DNA from: Rubrobacter_F sp035642415
GTDB lineage: Bacteria; Actinomycetota; Rubrobacteria; Rubrobacterales; Rubrobacteraceae
Direction: 5' to 3'
NCBI GenBank assembly: GCA_035642415.1
Contig: DASQSI010000101.1
Location: forward strand, 1-19,379
Length of the DNA stretch: 19,379 bases
The position numbers and the translations under genes are program-made. This document shows positions 15,344 through 19,379 of the stretch, one piece after another. Position 1 is the first letter of the stretch; every line of letters begins with the position of its first letter. The notes under the pieces are model-generated. The model searched no databases. It was given only the letters and a program-made list of their open reading frames with translations, and had not been told where the DNA came from.

Positions 15344-15928
15344 TTGAGACGATTGAGCGCCGGTGCCTGTCGGCAAGGCCGCCCCGAAGGCCGAACCTTC
15401 TCTGAGATCCTCTCCAAAGACGGCATGGATCGTTCCTTGAGGCGCATCTCGCATGAGATCCTCGAACGCAACGCCTCTTCTCTCGACGACCTCACCCTGG
15501 TGGGTGTACTCACCCGCGGGGTGCCGCTGGCAAAAAGAATCGCGGAGAACATCGAGCATTTCGAGGGCTTGAAGGTTCCGGTGGGAGCTTTGGACATCAC
15601 ACTGCACCGGGACGACCGAAAGGTGCAGGGCGAGGAATCCAGGGTGCGCAGGAGTCATATTCCGTTCGATGTGGCCGGAAAGACGGTGGTGCTTGTGGAC
15701 GACGTACTCTACACTGGACGGACGGCGCGCGCGGCGATAGACGCCCTTCTGGAGCTCGGGCGCCCGGCGGCGATACGCTTCGCCGTCCTCGTTGACCGTG
15801 GGCACAGGGAGCTGCCTATTAGGGCCGATTACGTCGGCAAGAACGTTCCGACCTCACACGAGGAGACCGTGCGCGTGAGCCTCAGCGAAACCGATAGCGA
15901 AGACGGAGTGATCTGCGTTGCAGGCTAG
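15344..15928 (+). CDS. pyrR: Bifunctional pyr operon regulator / uracil phosphoribosyltransferase PyrR
   Basis: PyrR binds pyr mRNA when UMP or UTP is high and lowers expression of the operon; many members also make UMP from uracil and PRPP. The 194-residue protein has the family core RRISHEILERN (33-43), VGVLTRGVPLA (53-63), LDITLHRDD (83-91) and the PRPP-binding loop VVLVDDVLYTGRT (115-127). It carries about 15 extra residues at the N-terminus compared with typical PyrR. The strong Shine-Dalgarno before TTG 15344 supports the longer start over ATG 15425, which would cut into the first helix. It is the first gene of the pyr operon and its own leader carries the binding loop, indicating autoregulation. 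The stop overlaps the pyrB start by 11 bases. Confidence 0.96.
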   Translation: MRRLSAGACRQGRPEGRTFSEILSKDGMDRSLRRISHEILERNASSLDDLTLVGVLTRGVPLAKRIAENIEHFEGLKVPVGALDITLHRDDRKVQGEESRVRRSHIPFDVAGKTVVLVDDVLYTGRTARAAIDALLELGRPAAIRFAVLVDRGHRELPIRADYVGKNVPTSHEETVRVSLSETDSEDGVICVAG

Positions 15929-16835
15929 GAACTTTCTTACCCTGGAAGGCGTCGAGAGAGAGGAGTTAAAGGAAATCCTAGACCTCGCTCGAGAACACGC
16001 CGCCGGGCGTGCAGGACATTCTCTCGCCGGTAGGACCGTTTGTCTGGCCTTCTTCGAGGCATCGACTCGCACGGTCGTTTCGTTCGAGCTCGCCGCCCGC
16101 CGGGCAGGAGCGGATGTGATCTCGATCTCCGAGAAGGGCAGCGCGATACAGAAGGGCGAGGCTCTTCTCGACACCGTCGTGACCCTCGACGCTTTGGGGG
16201 CAGATGCGATAGTGATCCGGCATCCTTCGGCGGGTGCCGCGAGCCTGGCTGCCCGGCACACCCACGCTGCCATCGTCAATGCTGGTGATGGCTGCGGCCA
16301 GCACCCTACCCAGGCTCTCCTCGACCTCTATGCCCTCTCCAGCCGCGTAGGCGGCTTCGACGAGCTGGCCGGACGCAGGGTCGCCGTCGTAGGCGACATC
16401 TTGCACAGCCGGGTGGCGCGTAGTGTGATCCCCGCTTTCCGCGCTGCGGGCATGGATGTAGCGCTGGTCGCACCCGCCGCTCTCCTACCCGGCGAATCTG
16501 GAGCCTGGGGGCTTCCGATCCTCTCCTGCGTGGACGACGCCTTGAGGTGGGGTGCCGATACCCTGTACGCGCTCAGGCTCCAGAGAGAGCGAATGGCCGG
16601 TACTCGCGTTCCCTCCGTCGCCGAATATGCTCGGTACTACGGTATTGAGGAGCGGCACCTTGAGGCTGGCGTCCTCGTCATGCACCCAGGTCCGGTCAAC
16701 CGGGACGTGGAGATCTCCAGCGATGTAGTGCTCTCCGGCTCGTCTCTAATCCCCATGCAGGTCGCCTCCGGCCTCGCCGTCCGCTCGGCGGTCCTCACCC
16801 TCGCAACCGGTGCCGCTCACAAGGTGGCCGCTTGA
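15918..16835 (+). CDS. pyrB: Aspartate carbamoyltransferase catalytic subunit PyrB
   Basis: PyrB joins carbamoyl phosphate and aspartate to give carbamoyl aspartate, the committed step of pyrimidine synthesis. The 305-residue protein carries the carbamoyl-phosphate motif FFEASTRT (45-52), followed by VV where most ATCases have Arg plus a hydrophobic residue. The 80s-loop lysine is in QKGEALLDT (78-86), then RHPSAGA (101-107), GQHPTQALLDLY (127-138), VGDILHSRVARS (158-169) and HPGPVNRD (256-263). Gene context excludes ornithine carbamoyltransferase. TTG 15918 has GGAGTGAT (15906-15913) 4 bases upstream. No pyrI regulatory subunit follows, as is usual outside enteric bacteria. The stop shares TTGA with the pyrC start. 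Confidence 0.96.
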   Translation: MQARNFLTLEGVEREELKEILDLAREHAAGRAGHSLAGRTVCLAFFEASTRTVVSFELAARRAGADVISISEKGSAIQKGEALLDTVVTLDALGADAIVIRHPSAGAASLAARHTHAAIVNAGDGCGQHPTQALLDLYALSSRVGGFDELAGRRVAVVGDILHSRVARSVIPAFRAAGMDVALVAPAALLPGESGAWGLPILSCVDDALRWGADTLYALRLQRERMAGTRVPSVAEYARYYGIEERHLEAGVLVMHPGPVNRDVEISSDVVLSGSSLIPMQVASGLAVRSAVLTLATGAAHKVAA

Positions 16836-18145
16836 CGAACGCCCCGAACGATTTAATCGTCCGCGGCGCCCACGTTCTGGATCCTTCCTCCGGGCTCAAC
16901 AGTGCAGCGGACGTGCGATTGTCGGCCGGGCATGTCTCCGAGGTCGGAGAACGCTTGCGGGGATTGCGGTACCTCGATGCCGATGGTCTCTACCTGTTCC
17001 CCGGCTTCGTGGACATGCATGCCCACTGGCGCACGCCAGGCCGGGAGGACGAGGAGACGATAGAGTCGGGCTCCGCGGCCGCGGCGGCCGGCGGTTTCGC
17101 CAGCGTCGTGATGATGCCGAACACCGACCCCGTCGTGGACAAACCCGTAGTGGTCTCGGGCCTCGTGCGCCGCGCCGAGAGGGAGTCACGGGTACGGACC
17201 TACGTCTCAGCTGCTTTGCACGAAGGGCTCAAGGGAGAGCGGCCCACGGAGATGCGGCTTCTAAAGGAGGCCGGTGCGTTCTGTGTGTCGGATGACGGGC
17301 TGGGCACCCAGTCGGCCGGGGTGCTTAGAAACGGCATGGTCTATGCGAAGTCCGCGGGGCTTTCGGTTATCCTGCACTGCGAGGACCGTACGCTTTCGAC
17401 CGGCGTGGTGCACGATGGGGTTACGGCGGCGCTGGCGGGGGTGCCGGGATCTCCGGGCAGCGCCGAGGACGTGGCGACGGCAGCGGCACTCGTCCTGGCT
17501 GCGGAGACGGGCGCTAAGGTCCACATAACCCACGTAAGCACCGCGCTCTCGGCGGCGCTCATCGGGTTCTTTAAGAAGATTTCCGGGGCGGATGTCACGG
17601 CCGACACCACGCCGCACCACCTGACGCTCACCGACGAAAGGATAGAAACGCTGGACGGGCTCTACCGGGTGAATCCGCCGTTGAGGCCGGACGGCGACAG
17701 AGTTGGCGTTGGGGAGGCGCTCGCGAGTGGTACCCTAGACTTCGTGGCGACGGACCATGCACCGCACGCCCGATTGGAGAAGGAGCTTCCTCTGGAGGAA
17801 GCCGCCCCGGGTTTCTTGGGGCACGAGACGGCCTTCGCCGCGCTCTACACGGAGCTTGTGCAGGGCGGAGAGCTTTCGCTCTCGCGGCTGGTTGAGGCGA
17901 TGGCGTGTGCTCCGGGGCGTTGGGTCAGTGGGGACGGTGCGTATGGCATCTCCCCGGGTGCACCGGGGGATCTGACGCTCGTGGACCTCTCCGAAGAGTG
18001 GACGGTCCAGGCGGATGCTCTGATCAGCCGGTCCTCCAACAGCCCTTACCTCGGGCGGAGGCTCAAGGGGCGCGTCGTGGGCACGATCGTCGGCGGTGAG
18101 CTGGTGTACGACAGGACAGGAGCAAAGTTTGGAGTACAAGCTTAG
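16832..18145 (+). CDS. pyrC: Dihydroorotase PyrC, class I
   Basis: PyrC cyclises carbamoyl aspartate to dihydroorotate using a zinc centre in a TIM-barrel amidohydrolase fold. The 437-residue length and the Asp in the SDDG motif (153-156) place it in class I. Metal ligands are visible: H63 and H65 in DMHAHWRTPG (61-70), D154 or D155, H182 in LHCEDR, H234 in ITHVST, and D308 in ATDHAPHA (306-313). MMPNTDP (94-100) and NPPLR (281-285) are substrate-side motifs. The ligand set is complete, so it should be active rather than a structural pseudo-DHOase. Class I enzymes often form complexes with PyrB, and the TTGA stop-start overlap with pyrB fits co-production. The end overlaps carA by 17 bases. 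Confidence 0.96.
   Translation: MTNAPNDLIVRGAHVLDPSSGLNSAADVRLSAGHVSEVGERLRGLRYLDADGLYLFPGFVDMHAHWRTPGREDEETIESGSAAAAAGGFASVVMMPNTDPVVDKPVVVSGLVRRAERESRVRTYVSAALHEGLKGERPTEMRLLKEAGAFCVSDDGLGTQSAGVLRNGMVYAKSAGLSVILHCEDRTLSTGVVHDGVTAALAGVPGSPGSAEDVATAAALVLAAETGAKVHITHVSTALSAALIGFFKKISGADVTADTTPHHLTLTDERIETLDGLYRVNPPLRPDGDRVGVGEALASGTLDFVATDHAPHARLEKELPLEEAAPGFLGHETAFAALYTELVQGGELSLSRLVEAMACAPGRWVSGDGAYGISPGAPGDLTLVDLSEEWTVQADALISRSSNSPYLGRRLKGRVVGTIVGGELVYDRTGAKFGVQA
18118..18122 (+). promoter_or_regulatory. Ribosome binding site deciding the carA start
   Basis: AGGAG ends 6 bases before TTG 18129, inside the end of pyrC. It favours that start over the in-frame ATG 18096, which has no comparable site at normal spacing. 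Confidence 0.55.
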
Positions 18146-19250
18146 GCAGAAGTGTCGTAGTAGGGCCTTGGTTGTTCTCGAGGATGGAACCTCGTACGCG
18201 GGTTGGACCTTCGCCGGGGAAGGTGAGATCTCGGGAGAAGTCGTCTTCACGACCAGCATGGCCGGCTACCAGGAGACGCTGACCGATCCCTCGTACCGCG
18301 GCCAGATCGTGCTCTTCACCTACCCCCTCATTGGTAACTACGGCATCGTCCCCGGCGACGAGGAGTCTTCCAAGGTTCAGGCCGCTGGTGTCCTAGTGCG
18401 TGAGTACACCCCTTATCACAGCAACTGGGCGAGCGAACTCTCTTTGGCCGAGCTCCTCGAAGAGAGCGGTGTTCTGGGCGTCGAGGGAATAGATACCCGC
18501 GCCGTCACCCGTCACCTGAGGGACAAGGGCGCGATGCGCGGCGTGGTCTCTACCTTACAACGAGACGTGAACGCTCTGCGTGGAAAGGCCAACGCCCACC
18601 CGAAGATGGTCGGTCTCGACCTCGCCTCTTCTATTACCGAGCTTGCCGAGCCCGTCTTGCTCTCGGCTTTCGGCGAGGAACGATGTCGCATTGTAGCCCT
18701 CGACTACGGTGTGAAAGGCTCCATCTATAAGGAACTACGGAGCCGCGGTGCTTCGGTGCTAGCTATGCCTGGCTCTACGCCTGCAGCTGAGATCTTGAAG
18801 CAAGCCCCCGATGGTCTCTTCCTTTCAAACGGCCCTGGGGATCCGGCGGCCCTGCAGAGGGCGGTCTCGAACCTGCGCGAGGTTGTGGGGGAGACGCCGG
18901 TGTTCGGCATATGTCTCGGACACCAGCTCCTCGGTTTGGCTTTGGGCTGCGAGACGTACAAGATGCCGTTTGGGCACCACGGCGCGAATCACCCAGTCCG
19001 GAACTTTGACACGGGGCGGATCGAGGTTACAAGCCAGAATCATGGCTTCGCCGTTCGTGAGGAGACCATGCCGGACGGCGTCAAGCTAACCCATCGCAAC
19101 CTCTACGACGGCACCGTCGAGGGTTTGAGGAGCGAAGAGCTTTTCGCCTGGAGTGTTCAGTACCACCCGGAAGCGAGCCCCGGGCCCCGCGATTCCGGCT
19201 ACTTGTTCGATGACTTCGTCGAGAGCGTCTCCGGCGGTCTCGCGGGTTAG
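18129..19250 (+). CDS. carA: Carbamoyl-phosphate synthase small (glutaminase) subunit CarA
   Basis: CarA hydrolyses glutamine and channels ammonia to CarB for carbamoyl phosphate synthesis. From TTG 18129 it has 373 residues, normal for the family. The N-terminal domain shows VVFTTSMAGYQETLTDPSY (38-56, read in parts), NYGIVPGDEES (70-80) and EGIDTRAVTRHLRDKG (119-134). The class I glutamine amidotransferase domain follows, with SNGPGDP (233-239), nucleophile C262 in GICLGHQ (260-266), and His/Glu in QYHPE (H346, E348). The triad is complete. The N-terminus MEYKLRQKCRSRAL is a little longer than usual before the first strand. carB follows after 12 bases. The pair supplies both pyrimidine and arginine pathways unless the genome has a second copy. 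Confidence 0.96.
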   Translation: MEYKLRQKCRSRALVVLEDGTSYAGWTFAGEGEISGEVVFTTSMAGYQETLTDPSYRGQIVLFTYPLIGNYGIVPGDEESSKVQAAGVLVREYTPYHSNWASELSLAELLEESGVLGVEGIDTRAVTRHLRDKGAMRGVVSTLQRDVNALRGKANAHPKMVGLDLASSITELAEPVLLSAFGEERCRIVALDYGVKGSIYKELRSRGASVLAMPGSTPAAEILKQAPDGLFLSNGPGDPAALQRAVSNLREVVGETPVFGICLGHQLLGLALGCETYKMPFGHHGANHPVRNFDTGRIEVTSQNHGFAVREETMPDGVKLTHRNLYDGTVEGLRSEELFAWSVQYHPEASPGPRDSGYLFDDFVESVSGGLAG

Positions 19251-19262
19251 AGGGGAGGGAAC

Positions 19263-19379
19263 TTGCCGCGCCGAAACGATATAGAGAGCATCCTGATCAT
19301 CGGCTCAGGGCCTATAATCATAGGCCAAGCTGCCGAGTTCGACTATTCTGGAACGCAGGCTTGCCGGGCTTTAACCGAC
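19263..19379 (+). CDS. carB: Carbamoyl-phosphate synthase large subunit CarB, N-terminal fragment
   Basis: Only the first 39 residues are inside the window, with the reading frame open at the edge. They show the very conserved CarB opening: PRRNDIESILIIGSGPI followed by IIGQAAEFDYSGTQACRAL, the first strand and glycine loop of the N-terminal carboxyphosphate-synthetase domain. CarB uses two ATP and ammonia delivered by CarA to make carbamoyl phosphate from bicarbonate. TTG 19263 is chosen because GGGAGGG (19253-19259) lies 3 bases upstream and carA ends 12 bases before. The gene is presumably complete beyond the window (family length about 1,070 residues), but that cannot be seen. Confidence 0.93.
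   Translation, partial: MPRRNDIESILIIGSGPIIIGQAAEFDYSGTQACRALTD

Noticed and set aside
1..19379. Mobile elements, CRISPR arrays, tRNA/rRNA genes, defence systems
   Set aside because: No transposase, integrase, repeat-spacer array or structural RNA was seen. The window is continuous core housekeeping coding sequence.

Overview
The window is a gene-dense, GC-rich bacterial chromosome segment with every gene on the + strand. It holds most of a division and cell wall (dcw) cluster running directly into a pyrimidine biosynthesis (pyr) operon. The gene set (SepF and DivIVA beside FtsZ, YggT, a DUF167 protein, then RluD followed by PyrR) is typical of Gram-positive-type bacteria. The GC-rich coding, DivIVA with a long acidic tail and heavy TTG start use suggest a deep-branching actinobacterium (Rubrobacter-like). 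That placement is inference from gene content, not a species call.

Region 1 (1-7589) is peptidoglycan precursor synthesis and septal polymerisation: the 3' end of a class B penicillin-binding protein, murF, mraY, murD, ftsW, murG and murC. Most junctions overlap by a few bases, so translation is probably coupled. murE is not between the PBP and murF, and murB is not between murC and ftsQ.

Region 2 (7599-13132) is the divisome core and its usual followers: ftsQ, ftsA, ftsZ, yggS (PLP homeostasis), sepF, proC (proline synthesis) and yggT. A compact hairpin lies in the short ftsA-ftsZ gap. Region 3 (13138-15257) holds divIVA, a DUF167 gene and an rluD-family pseudouridine synthase. lspA, often found just before rluD in Gram-positives, is absent here.

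Region 4 (15258-19379) is the pyr operon: pyrR, pyrB, pyrC, carA and the first 39 codons of carB. The 86-base gap before pyrR holds a possible promoter. It also holds a close match to the PyrR-binding RNA loop, whose lower stem includes part of the pyrR Shine-Dalgarno sequence. This points to UMP/PyrR-controlled translational repression rather than a terminator-based attenuator.

As a whole the window makes the lipid II machinery, assembles the Z-ring and its membrane tethers, and then makes UMP, which feeds UDP-sugar supply. Nearly all of it is coding. The only gaps above 50 bases are 9529-9583 and 15258-15343, and no gap exceeds 300 bases. I see no mobile element, CRISPR array, tRNA or rRNA, and no wholly new system. 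The most notable signals are the PyrR RNA element, the dominance of TTG starts (about 14 of 21 genes), the long ftsW/murG overlap, and a shared FLRRR ending in FtsZ and DivIVA.
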